From Usitatibacter sp035624355 (GTDB lineage: Bacteria; Pseudomonadota; Gammaproteobacteria; Burkholderiales; Usitatibacteraceae): a stretch of 49,825 nucleotides of DNA. The stretch covers positions 1 to 49,825 of the forward strand of contig DASPRQ010000095.1 of NCBI GenBank assembly GCA_035624355.1. Reading direction: 5' to 3'. Of this stretch, positions 8,242-17,412 are shown one piece after another (positions within the stretch are counted from its first letter, which is position 1; each line of letters opens with the position of its first letter). The notes beneath the pieces were generated by a model that made no database searches, was not told the DNA's origin, and worked only from the letters and a program-made list of their open reading frames with translations. A program made the position numbers and the translations under genes.

Positions 8242-10155
8242 GTGCTCCGGATCGACGACGTCACGCTGCGGCGCGGCTCCCGCGTGCTGCTCGAGCACGC
8301 GTCGATGGTCGTGCATCCCGGCCAGAAGGTGGGCCTCGTGGGACCCAACGGCAGCGGGAAGTCGAGCCTGTTCGCGCTGATCCGGGGCGAGATCCACGCG
8401 GACGCGGGCGAGGTGGCCCTGCCGCCGCGCTGGGTCGTCGCCCACGTGGCGCAGGAGACGCCGGCGCTCGCGCGCGAGGCGCTCGAGTTCGCGATCGACG
8501 GCGACGGCGAGCTGCGCGAGATCGAGGCGCGCATCGCGGCGGCCGAGGCCTCGGGCGCGGCCGGAGAGAGCCTCGCCGAGCTGCACGCGCGCTACGGCGA
8601 GATCGGCGGCTGGCAGGCGCGCTCGCGCGCCCAGGCGCTGCTCGGCGGGCTGGGCTTCGCGCAGGCCGACCACGGCCGCCCGGTGGCGGAGTTCTCCGGC
8701 GGCTGGCGGATGCGGCTCAACCTCGCGCGCGCGCTCATGTGCCGCTCGGACCTGCTGCTCCTCGACGAGCCCACGAACCACCTGGACCTGGACGCCGTCC
8801 TCTGGCTCGAGGACTGGCTGCGGGGCTTCCCCGGCGCCGTGGTCCTCGTCACCCACGACCGCGAGTTCCTCGACGCGGTCGCGGGCGCTGTCGTGCACAT
8901 CGACGGCGCGCGGCTCCACGCCTACGCGGGCAACTACAGCGCGTTCGAGCGCCAGCGCGCCGAGCGCCTCGCCGGCCAGCAGGCGGCCCACGAGAAGCAG
9001 CAGCGCGCGATCGCGCACCTCGAGGCGTTCATCGCGCGCTTCCGCGCCAAGGCGACCAAGGCGCGCCAGGCCCAGAGCCGCATCCGCGCGCTCGAGAAGC
9101 TCGAGCGCATCGCGCCGGCGCACGTGGATGCGCCGTTCTCCTTCGCGTTCCGCGCGCCGCCGGAGAAGCCGCGCCAGCTCTTCCGCCTCGAGGACGCCGG
9201 GGTGGGGCGCGACGGCGTGGCGGTGCTCTCGGGAATCGAATGGAGCGTGCTTCCGGGCGACGCGATCGGGCTGCTCGGGCCCAACGGCGCCGGCAAGTCC
9301 ACGCTCCTGGAATCGATCGCGGGCGGTCTGCCGCTCGTCGCCGGGCGCATGCACCGCGCGCAGGGGCTGCGCGTGGGCTACTTCGCGCAGCACCAGGTCG
9401 ACCGCCTGCGCCTCGAGGAGAGCGCGCTGGCGCACCTCGCGCGCATCGCGCCCGGGGAGCGCGAGCAGTCGCTGCGCGACTACCTCGGCGGATTCGACTT
9501 CGGCGGCGAGCAGGCGACCCGCCCGGCGGGAAGCCTTTCGGGCGGCGAGAAGGCGCGCCTCGCGCTCGCCCTCATCGTTTGGGAGCGGCCCAACCTGCTG
9601 CTCCTCGACGAGCCCACCAACCACCTCGACATCGAGATGCGCGAGGCCCTCGCCGAGGCGCTCGTGGACTTCGAGGGCGCGCTCGTGCTCGTCGCCCACG
9701 ACCGGCACCTCCTCGCTTCCGCGACCGACGAGTGGCTGCTGGTGGCCGACGGCCGCGTGCAGCCCTTCGACGGCACGATCGACGACTATCGCGAGTGGGC
9801 GCGCGGCTACCGGGGGCGCCGCGCGGACGGCGGGCCGCGCGAGGTGGCCGCCAGCCGGCGCGACGAGCGCCGCGCCCAGGCCGAGCGGCGGCAGAAGGAA
9901 TCGCGCGCCCGGCGCCCCTACGAGGAGCGCATCGCGGCGATCGACGCGGAGCTTGCGGCGCTGGGCCGCGAGGACGCCGAGGCCGAGGCCTGGCTCGCGG
10001 GTGCCGAGGCCTACGCGGAGGGCAACCGTGAGCGGCTGCAGACGACCCTTCGGCGGCGCGCGGAGATCGCCTCGCGCGTCGAAACCCTCGAGGACGAGTG
10101 GCTGTGGGAGCAGGCGCGCCTGGACGAGGAGCTCAGGCGCCTGCGCGAGGCCTAG
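8242..10155 (+). CDS. ABC-F family ATPase, YheS-like
   Basis: ABC-F proteins are soluble tandem ATPases that act on ribosomes rather than in transport. The 637 residues contain two nucleotide-binding domains. The first has Walker A GPNGSGKSS near residue 34, signature FSGGWRMRLNLARAL near 150 and Walker B LLLLDEPTNHLDL near 170. A charged interdomain linker (about 230-290) follows. The second domain has GPNGAGKST near 346, SLSGGEKARL near 431 and LLLLDEPTNHLDI near 451. A basic coiled-coil tail runs from about 545. Length and domain order fit the YheS subgroup; Uup is the main alternative. The start is GTG at 8242. Its 3' end overlaps the convergent malQ by 23 bp. Confidence 0.93.
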   Translation: MLRIDDVTLRRGSRVLLEHASMVVHPGQKVGLVGPNGSGKSSLFALIRGEIHADAGEVALPPRWVVAHVAQETPALAREALEFAIDGDGELREIEARIAAAEASGAAGESLAELHARYGEIGGWQARSRAQALLGGLGFAQADHGRPVAEFSGGWRMRLNLARALMCRSDLLLLDEPTNHLDLDAVLWLEDWLRGFPGAVVLVTHDREFLDAVAGAVVHIDGARLHAYAGNYSAFERQRAERLAGQQAAHEKQQRAIAHLEAFIARFRAKATKARQAQSRIRALEKLERIAPAHVDAPFSFAFRAPPEKPRQLFRLEDAGVGRDGVAVLSGIEWSVLPGDAIGLLGPNGAGKSTLLESIAGGLPLVAGRMHRAQGLRVGYFAQHQVDRLRLEESALAHLARIAPGEREQSLRDYLGGFDFGGEQATRPAGSLSGGEKARLALALIVWERPNLLLLDEPTNHLDIEMREALAEALVDFEGALVLVAHDRHLLASATDEWLLVADGRVQPFDGTIDDYREWARGYRGRRADGGPREVAASRRDERRAQAERRQKESRARRPYEERIAAIDAELAALGREDAEAEAWLAGAEAYAEGNRERLQTTLRRRAEIASRVETLEDEWLWEQARLDEELRRLREA

Positions 10156-12289
10156 AAGCGTCGAGCGCGTGCGCGAGGCGGAGCAGTCGCGGCTCGCCCG
10201 GCCACGCCTCGATCGGCAGCGGGAGCTTGCGGCGCCAGTTCGGATGCTCGCCGGTCGTGCCCGGCATGTTGGCCTGCTCCGCGACGCCGAGCGCGTCCTC
10301 CATCTGCACCACCATCACCGCGGCGGGAGTGCGCGCCGCGAGCACCTGCACGGCGAGGGCGAGCTCCTCGGTGAAGGCGGCCTCGGGGCCCACGACTTCG
10401 CGCGCGAGGCCCTCGCGGTGCAGCGCCTCGAGGAGCGCCGCGCGCGCCTCGCGCCGTTCGGCGCGCTCGCCCTCGACCGCCTCGGCCCCGACGAGGCCGA
10501 GGGCGGCATGCAGGGCGATGTCGTCGCCGCGCCACCAGCCGGCGAAGGTCGGCAGGTCGTGGGTGGACCAGGCGACGAGCGCGCGGCGCGGATACGCCGC
10601 GGGCGGCCGGAACGCGCGTCCCTCGCGCTCGAAGAGCACCAGGCGATACGAGAAGATCTCCCGGGGGTCGAGCGCGCGGCGCAGCTCGTCGCTGACGGTG
10701 CCGAGGTCCTCGCCGATGACGAGGCAGCGCTGGCGTCGGCTCTCGAGGGCCACGATGCCGAGGAGGTCGTCGAGCGGGTAGCGCACGTAGGCGCCCTGGT
10801 CGGCGGCCGCTCCCGCGGGGACCCACCAGAGGCGCTGGAAGCCCATCACGTGGTCGATGCGCAGGGCCCCGGCGTGGCGCATGTTCGCGCGCAGCGTGTC
10901 GATGAGAGGCGCGTACCCGGCCTCGCGCAGCCGCCACGGGTCGATCGGCGGCAGGCCCCAGTCCTGGCCGCGGCGCGCGAACGCGTCCGGCGGCGCGCCG
11001 ACGCTGGCGCCGAGCGCGTACAGATGCTGGTTCGCCCACGCCTCGCTGCCGTCGGGGCCGATCGAGACCGCGAGGTCGGCGTACAGGCCCACGGCCATGC
11101 CGAGCTCGCGACAGCGTTCCTGCGCGCGCGCGAGCTGCAGGTCCGCCTGCCACTGCATGTACTCGTGCAGCCCCACGCGCCCGGCGTTCTCGCGTGCGAA
11201 GCGTCCCGTGCCTTCGCCGTCGGGGTCGCGGTGCTCCGGGGGCCAATGGCGCCACGTCGTCCCGTGGGCCTCGCGCAGCGCCTCGTGCAGCGCGTGGCGG
11301 CGAAGCGCCGCGCCTCGCGCCGCGCGGAATCGCTCGAAGGCCCGCGCCCGTGCTCCGCCGGCGCCCAGATGATTGCGGCGGAAGTGCCCGTGCAGCACCT
11401 CGAGGATCGCGCGCTTGGCGGCGCCCACGGCCGCGTGCTCGACCGTTTCCGTGCCCCGCAGCCCCGCGCACTCGGCGCGCCAGCGCGCAGCGAACGACGC
11501 GTCGGCGGCCGCGATCTCCGCGAAGTCCTCGATCGCCTCGACGTCGAGGTAGGCCGGGTTCAGGAAGAGGCGGCTCGACGGGCTGTACGGGCTCGCGTAG
11601 CCCGGGTCGTCCAGCGGCAGCGCGTGCAGGGGGTTGGTCCCGACGATCGCGGCGCCGCGCTCCGCCCAGGCTTCCGCGCAGTGGCGCAGGTCCGTGAAGT
11701 CGCCGATACCCGCGTTGCGCGACGAGCGCAGCCCGTAGAGCTGCACCGTCGTGCCCCAAACACGCGCGCCCTCGGCGAGCGCCGGCGGCAGGTAGCAGCG
11801 CTCGGGTGCCACGGCGACCAGGCCTTCGCCCAGCGGCTCGCCCCGCGCGAGGATCGCGACGCGGTGGTAGCCCTCGGGCAGGTCGGCGGGCAGCGGCAGT
11901 CGCAGCGCGCGCGCGCGCCACGCCCCGTCGGCGAAGTCCTCGAGCGCCTCGAGCGCGTTGGCGTCGAAGCGCTCCTCGCGCACGCCGCCCGCCTCCTCGA
12001 CGAGGCGCCATGAGAGCGCGCGCCCCATCGCTTCCTCGGGCAGCTGCAGGCGCAGGCCGCCCGCCGGGCTGGAGCGCCGCAGCACGGTGACGGGCGCGAC
12101 GACGCGCCCCCAGCGGCCACGCTCGAGCGCGCGCAGGGCGGCCTGCGGATCCGTCGCGTCCACGCCGAGCGCTGCGAGGAGGCGCCGCTGGGTCTCCTCG
12201 GACGTCGTGCGCCACACGCCCGCGATGTCGTGGTAGCCCGGCTCGATGCCGCAGAGCGCCGACAGCCGCGCGAGCGCCGGCTCCGTCAT
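10133..12289 (-). CDS. malQ: 4-alpha-glucanotransferase (amylomaltase)
   Basis: MalQ transfers maltodextrin segments between alpha-1,4-glucans, releasing glucose, and acts with debranching enzyme in glycogen and maltodextrin turnover. The GH77 catalytic features are visible: nucleophile Asp in ALRIDHVMGF, acid/base Glu in VIGEDLG and the third acid in STHDLP. The substrate-loop region QADLQLARAQERCRELGM and the N-terminal extension are as in E. coli-type MalQ. The 718-residue length is normal. Its ATG overlaps the glgX stop in ATGA (12286-12289), indicating translational coupling. The frame is open further upstream through glgX, but that part is a shadow. Its 3' end overlaps the ABC-F gene by 23 bp. 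Confidence 0.95.
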   Translation of the reverse strand: MTEPALARLSALCGIEPGYHDIAGVWRTTSEETQRRLLAALGVDATDPQAALRALERGRWGRVVAPVTVLRRSSPAGGLRLQLPEEAMGRALSWRLVEEAGGVREERFDANALEALEDFADGAWRARALRLPLPADLPEGYHRVAILARGEPLGEGLVAVAPERCYLPPALAEGARVWGTTVQLYGLRSSRNAGIGDFTDLRHCAEAWAERGAAIVGTNPLHALPLDDPGYASPYSPSSRLFLNPAYLDVEAIEDFAEIAAADASFAARWRAECAGLRGTETVEHAAVGAAKRAILEVLHGHFRRNHLGAGGARARAFERFRAARGAALRRHALHEALREAHGTTWRHWPPEHRDPDGEGTGRFARENAGRVGLHEYMQWQADLQLARAQERCRELGMAVGLYADLAVSIGPDGSEAWANQHLYALGASVGAPPDAFARRGQDWGLPPIDPWRLREAGYAPLIDTLRANMRHAGALRIDHVMGFQRLWWVPAGAAADQGAYVRYPLDDLLGIVALESRRQRCLVIGEDLGTVSDELRRALDPREIFSYRLVLFEREGRAFRPPAAYPRRALVAWSTHDLPTFAGWWRGDDIALHAALGLVGAEAVEGERAERREARAALLEALHREGLAREVVGPEAAFTEELALAVQVLAARTPAAVMVVQMEDALGVAEQANMPGTTGEHPNWRRKLPLPIEAWPGEPRLLRLAHALDASRPRAGA

Positions 12290-14445
12290 GGCGTCCCGGA
12301 GCCGACCTGGCGCAGGACGACGAGCGAGCGCCCCTGCAGCGGATAGGATTCGCGCGGCGCGGCAAGCCCGGCCGGGACCTCGCCCGTCTCCGTGGACGTG
12401 TCGATCTCGCCGCGCCAGCCGCCCTGCGCGCCGGGATCGGGAAGCCGGAACTCGATCACGTCGTGGTGCGCGTTGAACAGGACGAGGAAGCTCGCGTCGT
12501 GCAGCGCGCGCCCGCGGCCGTCCGTCTCGGCGATCGCCTCGCCGTTCAGCCACATGCCCAGGCAGCGCGCGAAGTCCTTCTCCCACTCCTCCGGCGTCAT
12601 CTCCGTGCCGTCGGACATGAGCCACGCGACGTCCTTGCGGCCCGTGCCACCCTCCGGCGCCTCGCCCCGGAAGTACCCCCGCTGCCGCAGCACCGGGTGG
12701 GCGCGGCGCAGGGCGATCACGCGCTTGGCGAAGTTGAGCAGGCGCCACTTCGCTTCGTCCCAGCTCCAGTCGTGCCAGCTGATCTCGCTGTCCTGGCAGT
12801 ACGCGTTGTTGTTCCCGCGCTGGGTGCGGCCCACCTCGTCGCCGGCGAGCAGCATCGGCACGCCCTGCGACAGGAGGAGGGTGGCGAGCAGGTTGCGCTT
12901 CTGCCGCTCGCGAAGCCGCACGATCGCCGGGTCGTCCGTGGGGCCCTCGACGCCGCAGTTCCACGACTCGTTGTTGTTCACGCCGTCGCGGTTGTCCTCG
13001 CCGTTCGCCTCGTTGTGCTTCTCGTTGTAGGAGACGAGGTCCGCCAGCGTGAAGCCGTCGTGCGCCGTGATGAAGTTCACGCTCGCGCAGGGGCCGCGCT
13101 CGTTGTGCGCGAAGAGGTCCGGGGAGCCGGTGATGCGCCGCGCGAAGTTCCCGATCACGCCGTCGTGGCCCCTCCAGTAGGCGCGCATGGTGTCGCGGTA
13201 CCGGTCGTTCCACTCGGCCCAGCCCGGCGGGAAGTGCCCCAGCTGGTAGCCGCCCTCGCCCAGGTCCCACGGCTCGGCGACGAGCAGCCGCGTCGACAGC
13301 ACCGGGTCCTGGCGCAGCACCGCGAAGAAGTTGGCGAGCGGGTCGAAGGCGGGGCTCCCGCGGGCGAGGGTGGGCGCGAGGTCGAAGCGGAAGCCGTCCA
13401 CGTGCATCTCGCTCACCCAGTAGCGCAGCGAGTCCACCACGAGCTGGAGCACGCGGGGGTTGCGCAGGTCGAGCGTGTTGCCGCAGCCGGTGAAGTCCAC
13501 GCAATGGCGCTTGTCCTCGGCGAGGCGGTAGTACGAGCAGTTGTCGATGCCGCGCAGGCAGAGCGTCGGGCCGCGCTCGTTGCTCTCGCCCGTGTGGTTG
13601 TAGACGACGTCGAGGATCACCTCCAGGCCCGCCGAGTGCAGCGTCTTCACCATGGTCTTGAAGTCGTTCACGGCGTTGGCGGTCCCGTAGCGCGTGTCGG
13701 GGGCGAAGAACCCGACGGTGTTGTAGCCCCAGTAGTTGACGAGCCCGCGGTTGGCGAGCGAGCGGTCGTCCACCCACCACTGCACGGGCATGAGCTCGAC
13801 GGTGGTGACGCCCAGGGACTTGAGGTGGTCGACGACCTGCGGCGCGGCGAGCCCCGCGAACCTGCCCTGGCGCCCTGCCGGGACGTCCGGGTGCAGCCGG
13901 GTATAGCTGCCCACGTGCAGCTCGTAGATCACGCGCTCGCCGCAGTCGTGGCGCGGCCGGCGGTCGTCGCCCCAGCTGAAGGCGGGGTCGATCACCTGGC
14001 ACTTGGGCATGCCGGCGGCGTCGTCCCGGCGGTCGAACGAGAGGTCCTCGCGCTTGTGCCCGGCGGTGTACCCGTAGTGCGCGTCGCTCCAGCGGATTTG
14101 CCCCACGATGCCGAGCGCGTAGGGGTCGAGGAGCAGCTTGTGCGGATTGAAGCGGTGCCCCTTCTCGGGCTGGTACGGGCCGTGCACGCGGTAGCCGTAG
14201 AGCTGGCCCGGCCGCGCCTGCGGGAGGTAGCCGTGCCACACGAAGTCGGTGCGCTCGCGCAGCGCGATGCGTTGCAGCTCCCGCTTGCCGGACTCGTCGA
14301 ACAGGCACAGCTCCACCTTCTCCGCGTGGCGCGAGAAGATCGCGAAGTTCACCCCCTCGCCGTCCCACGTCGCCCCGAGGGGATGGGGCGAGCCGCGCCA
14401 CAGCTCGGTGATCGGGGGCAGCGTGGGGCCCGGATCGGAGCTCAT
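12286..14445 (-). CDS. glgX: Glycogen debranching enzyme (isoamylase type)
   Basis: GlgX hydrolyses alpha-1,6 branches of limit dextrin produced during glycogen breakdown. The 719-residue protein has an N-terminal CBM48 domain (about 15-115, beginning at HPLGATWDGEGVNFAIFS) and a GH13_11 catalytic barrel. Conserved regions include DVVYNHTGE, GFRFDLAPTLARG with the nucleophile Asp, VAEPWDLG with the acid/base Glu and TAHDGFTL. The GNNNAYCQD motif typical of GlgX/TreX is also present. It lies 31 bp after glgB and overlaps malQ by 4 bases, so glgB-glgX-malQ are one unit. TreX-like isoamylase activity cannot be excluded by sequence alone. Confidence 0.95.
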   Translation of the reverse strand: MSSDPGPTLPPITELWRGSPHPLGATWDGEGVNFAIFSRHAEKVELCLFDESGKRELQRIALRERTDFVWHGYLPQARPGQLYGYRVHGPYQPEKGHRFNPHKLLLDPYALGIVGQIRWSDAHYGYTAGHKREDLSFDRRDDAAGMPKCQVIDPAFSWGDDRRPRHDCGERVIYELHVGSYTRLHPDVPAGRQGRFAGLAAPQVVDHLKSLGVTTVELMPVQWWVDDRSLANRGLVNYWGYNTVGFFAPDTRYGTANAVNDFKTMVKTLHSAGLEVILDVVYNHTGESNERGPTLCLRGIDNCSYYRLAEDKRHCVDFTGCGNTLDLRNPRVLQLVVDSLRYWVSEMHVDGFRFDLAPTLARGSPAFDPLANFFAVLRQDPVLSTRLLVAEPWDLGEGGYQLGHFPPGWAEWNDRYRDTMRAYWRGHDGVIGNFARRITGSPDLFAHNERGPCASVNFITAHDGFTLADLVSYNEKHNEANGEDNRDGVNNNESWNCGVEGPTDDPAIVRLRERQKRNLLATLLLSQGVPMLLAGDEVGRTQRGNNNAYCQDSEISWHDWSWDEAKWRLLNFAKRVIALRRAHPVLRQRGYFRGEAPEGGTGRKDVAWLMSDGTEMTPEEWEKDFARCLGMWLNGEAIAETDGRGRALHDASFLVLFNAHHDVIEFRLPDPGAQGGWRGEIDTSTETGEVPAGLAAPRESYPLQGRSLVVLRQVGSGTP

Positions 14446-14476
14446 GGGGTGGGGTCGCGCCCGTGGCGCGCGGCGT

Positions 14477-16357
14477 TCACGCGGCCTCCCCGGGCACGAG
14501 GAGCAGGAACGCGAGCGGCGGCAGCGTGAGCACGACGGAGTGGCTGCGGCCGTGCCAGGGCACCGGGCGCGCCTCGACGCCGCCGAGGTTTCCCACGCCG
14601 CTTCCCCCGTAGAACGGCGCGTCGCTATTCAGCGCCTCGCGCCATCGTCCGCCGAGCGGCACGCCCACGCGGTAGCGCTCGCGCACGACGGGCGTGAAGT
14701 TGCACGCGACGAGGACGGGGGTGCCATCGGAGGCCAGGCGCAGGTACGTGACGACGCTGTCGTCGCTGTCGTGCATGTCGATCCACTGGAAGCCCGCCGG
14801 GGAGAAGTCCACCTCGTGCAGCGCCGGGGTGGCGCGGTAGGTCCCGTTGAGGTCCCGCACCCAGCGCTGCGCGCCGGCGTGGTCGGGCTCGTGCGTGAGC
14901 TCCCAGTCGAGCGCGCGGTCGTGGTTCCACTCGCGCCATTGCCCGAACTCCCCGCCCATGAAGAGCAGCTTCTTCCCGGGGTGCGTCCACATGTAGCCCA
15001 GCAGCAGGCGCAGGTTCGCGAACTTCTGCCAGCGGTCGCCGGGCATCTTGTCGACGAGCGAGCGCTTGCCGTACACCACCTCGTCGTGGGAGAGCGGCAG
15101 CACGAAGTTCTCGCTGAACGCGTACCAGAGCGAGAAGGTGAGCTCCGAGTGGTGGTAGCGGCGATGGACGGGGTCGTGCGCGAAGTACTCCAGCGTGTCG
15201 TGCATCCAGCCCATGTTCCACTTCATCGAGAAGCCGAGGCCGCCGGCGTGCACGGGGCGCGAGACCTGCGGCCAGGCGGTGGACTCCTCGGCGATGGTGC
15301 GCGCGTCGGGGAAGTCGCGCCCGACGCCCGTGTTGAGCTGCTTCAGGAACTCGATCGCCCCGAGGTTCTCCTTCCCCCCGAACGCGTTCGGGATCCACTC
15401 GCCCGCCTTGCGGCCGTAGTCGAGATAGAGCATCGAGGCCACCGCGTCCACGCGCAGCCCGTCGACGTGGTACTTGTCGAGCCAGAAGTGCGCGCTGGAG
15501 GCGAGGAAGGCGCGCACCTCGTTGCGGCCGTAGTTGAAGATCGCGCTCTTCCACTCCGGGTGGAACCCCTGGCGCGGGTCCGCGTGCTCGAAGAGGTGCG
15601 TGCCGTCGAAGCGCGCGAGGCCGTGGGGATCGTCCGGGAAGTGGGAGGGGACCCAGTCGAGGATCACGCCGATGCCGTTGCGGTGCAGGACGTCGACGAG
15701 GTGCATGAAGTCCTGGGGCGTGCCGTAGCGCGAGGTGGGCGCGAAGTAGCCCGTGGTCTGGTATCCCCACGAGCCGTAGAACGGGTGCTCGGTGACCGGC
15801 AGGAGCTCCACGTGCGTGAAGCCCAGCCAGCGCACGTACTCGGCGAGCGGCTCGGCGATCGATCGGTAGGTGGGCAACGCCCCGTCCGCGCCGCGCCGCC
15901 ACGAGCCGAGATGCACCTCGTAGACCGAGAAGGGGGCGTCGAGGGCGTTGCGCCGCGCGCGCTCGCGCATCCATTCCGCGTCGCCCCACTCGTAGTCGAG
16001 CGCCCAGGCGCGCGAGGCGCTCGCGGGGGGAACCTCGGCGTGGAAGGCGAAGGGATCGGCGCGGTCCTCGCGTTCGCCCCGCGCGGTGGCGATGGCGTAC
16101 TTGTACGCATGGCCCGCGCGCGTGGCCGCGACGTCGCCCTCCCAGATCCCCGACTGGTCCCAGCGGGGATGCAGCGCGTCCGCGCCGGCCTTCCATCCGT
16201 TCCAGTCGCCGATCACCGAGACCGCCCGCGCGTTCGGGGCCCAGACCGCGAAGTGCGCGCCGCCCCCCGCCGCGAGCTGGCAGCCGAGGTTCCGATACAG
16301 GTTGGCGTGCGTGCCTTCCCTGAAGAGGTAGATGTCGTGCTCGGTCAGAATCGCCAT
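14477..16357 (-). CDS. glgB: 1,4-alpha-glucan branching enzyme, short form
   Basis: GlgB cuts alpha-1,4 chains and rejoins them as alpha-1,6 branches during glycogen synthesis. From ATG 16357 the 626-residue product starts MAILTEHDIYLFREGTHANL, so it begins directly with the CBM48 module and lacks the N1 domain of the roughly 730-residue E. coli enzyme. Catalytic regions of GH13_9 are present: DWVPSHFP, GLRVDAVASMLY (nucleophile Asp), AEESTAWP (acid/base Glu) and LSHDEVVYGK. The frame stays open upstream, but MAILTEHD with following CBM48 is the natural start. No glgA or glgC is nearby, so synthesis of the linear chain must be encoded elsewhere. Confidence 0.95.
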   Translation of the reverse strand: MAILTEHDIYLFREGTHANLYRNLGCQLAAGGGAHFAVWAPNARAVSVIGDWNGWKAGADALHPRWDQSGIWEGDVAATRAGHAYKYAIATARGEREDRADPFAFHAEVPPASASRAWALDYEWGDAEWMRERARRNALDAPFSVYEVHLGSWRRGADGALPTYRSIAEPLAEYVRWLGFTHVELLPVTEHPFYGSWGYQTTGYFAPTSRYGTPQDFMHLVDVLHRNGIGVILDWVPSHFPDDPHGLARFDGTHLFEHADPRQGFHPEWKSAIFNYGRNEVRAFLASSAHFWLDKYHVDGLRVDAVASMLYLDYGRKAGEWIPNAFGGKENLGAIEFLKQLNTGVGRDFPDARTIAEESTAWPQVSRPVHAGGLGFSMKWNMGWMHDTLEYFAHDPVHRRYHHSELTFSLWYAFSENFVLPLSHDEVVYGKRSLVDKMPGDRWQKFANLRLLLGYMWTHPGKKLLFMGGEFGQWREWNHDRALDWELTHEPDHAGAQRWVRDLNGTYRATPALHEVDFSPAGFQWIDMHDSDDSVVTYLRLASDGTPVLVACNFTPVVRERYRVGVPLGGRWREALNSDAPFYGGSGVGNLGGVEARPVPWHGRSHSVVLTLPPLAFLLLVPGEAA

Positions 16358-16546
16358 GCGCCGGGTCGGGCTCGAGCGTCCGTGGAGATGTCGCGACGGC
16401 CTCGCGCCGGGGACGTCGGGTCGCCGTCGTTCGGCGGCCGCCGCCTCGCGCGCGCGCTGGAGGAGCCCGGGACAATGATACGTCAACGGGGTCCCCGCGG
16501 CGGCGTTGTTCGTAAGGCCACCCACGAACCGCGCGAGGAACAACCC

Positions 16547-16897
16547 ATGCAGCTCGATGCCGCACTGCCCATCGTCCGCGCGCTCGCCGACGGCGTGAAC
16601 CCGGTCACCGGCGAGGCGTATCCCGAGGACAGCCCCTACGCGGAGCCGCGCACGCTGCGCGCGCTCTACTCGGCCGCGGACCTCATGGCCCGCGAGGTGG
16701 AGCGCGAGAGGCGCCGCGAGCGCCTGCCCGCCAATTTCGGCAAGCCCTGGACCGAGGGCGAGGACCGCGCGCTCGTCGCCGAGTTCGATGCGGGCGCGGC
16801 CATGCCGGAGATGGCGCGCAAGCACCTGCGCACCCAGAGCTCGATCCGCCTGCGGCTGGAGAAGCTGGGGAAGATCGCGCCGGCCGCGGGCGGCTAA
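16547..16897 (+). CDS. Small hypothetical protein with Myb/SANT-like helical C-terminus
   Basis: The function is not known. The 116-residue product begins MQLDAALPIVRALADGVNP and has a GAGGAA ribosome site 7-12 bases upstream of the ATG. Residues about 65-110 contain KPWTEGEDRALVAEFDAG, then MARKHLRTQSSIRLRLEKLGKI. This pattern, W-T-x-x-E-D followed by a helix-turn-helix-like segment ending in RLxKLGxI, resembles small Myb/SANT-like DNA-binding modules seen in many proteobacterial proteins of unknown role. The N-terminal half has a conserved-looking motif, NPVTGEAYPEDSPY. It stands alone between divergent glgB and convergent msrB. DNA binding is inferred from the pattern only. Confidence 0.75.
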   Translation: MQLDAALPIVRALADGVNPVTGEAYPEDSPYAEPRTLRALYSAADLMAREVERERRRERLPANFGKPWTEGEDRALVAEFDAGAAMPEMARKHLRTQSSIRLRLEKLGKIAPAAGG

Positions 16898-16942
16898 CGC
16901 CGGGCCCGTGCGGGCGCGCGAGCGGCGATCGCCGCGGCGGGC

Positions 16943-17335
16943 CTACTTGCGGTTCAGCTTGAGGGCCGCGGAGTTCATGCAGTAGCGCAGCCCCGTGGGC
17001 TGGGGGCCGTCGTCGAACACGTGCCCGAGGTGCGCGTCGCAGCGCGAGCAGAGCACCTCGGTGCGCCTCATGAACCAGCCGCGGTCTTCCTTCTCCGCCA
17101 CCGCGTCCTTCGCGACGGGCTGCCAGAAGCTGGGCCAGCCCGTGCCGGAGTCGAACTTGGCGTCCGACCGGAAGAGGTCCTGCCCGCAGCAGACGCACTG
17201 GTAGGTGCCGGCGTCGTGGCACTTGTGGTACTCGCCCGTGAAAGCGGGCTCGGTGCCGTGACGGCGCGTCACCTCGTACTGCATGGGCGTGAGCTGGGCG
17301 CGCCATTCGGCGTCGGTCTTGGTCACCTTGTCCAT
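16943..17335 (-). CDS. msrB: Peptide-methionine (R)-S-oxide reductase MsrB
   Basis: MsrB reduces the R-epimer of methionine sulfoxide in proteins. I take the ATG at 17335, giving 130 residues beginning MDKVTKTDAEWRAQLTPMQYEVTR, the standard family N-terminus; the ATG at 17383 would add an unsupported basic extension. The protein has two CxxC pairs for structural zinc (CVCC and CSRC), the substrate-site GTGWPSFW, HLGHVFDDGP, and the catalytic Cys in LRYCMNSAAL near residue 118. No signal peptide is present, so it is cytoplasmic. MsrA is encoded separately at 37258. Confidence 0.96.
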   Translation of the reverse strand: MDKVTKTDAEWRAQLTPMQYEVTRRHGTEPAFTGEYHKCHDAGTYQCVCCGQDLFRSDAKFDSGTGWPSFWQPVAKDAVAEKEDRGWFMRRTEVLCSRCDAHLGHVFDDGPQPTGLRYCMNSAALKLNRK

Positions 17336-17412
17336 CGCTCGGGCTCCTCGTCGTCCCCGGGGAAGGCGGGAACGAGCCGCCATTCTAGAACGGCGCGGGC
17401 GCGCGGGGCCCC

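Noticed and set aside
12290..14401. Very long minus-strand frame continuing upstream of malQ (over 1400 codons in total)
   Set aside because: The part beyond 12289 overlaps glgX, which has clear GH13 motifs, in another frame; its translation is Arg/Ala/Pro-rich shadow sequence with no domain.
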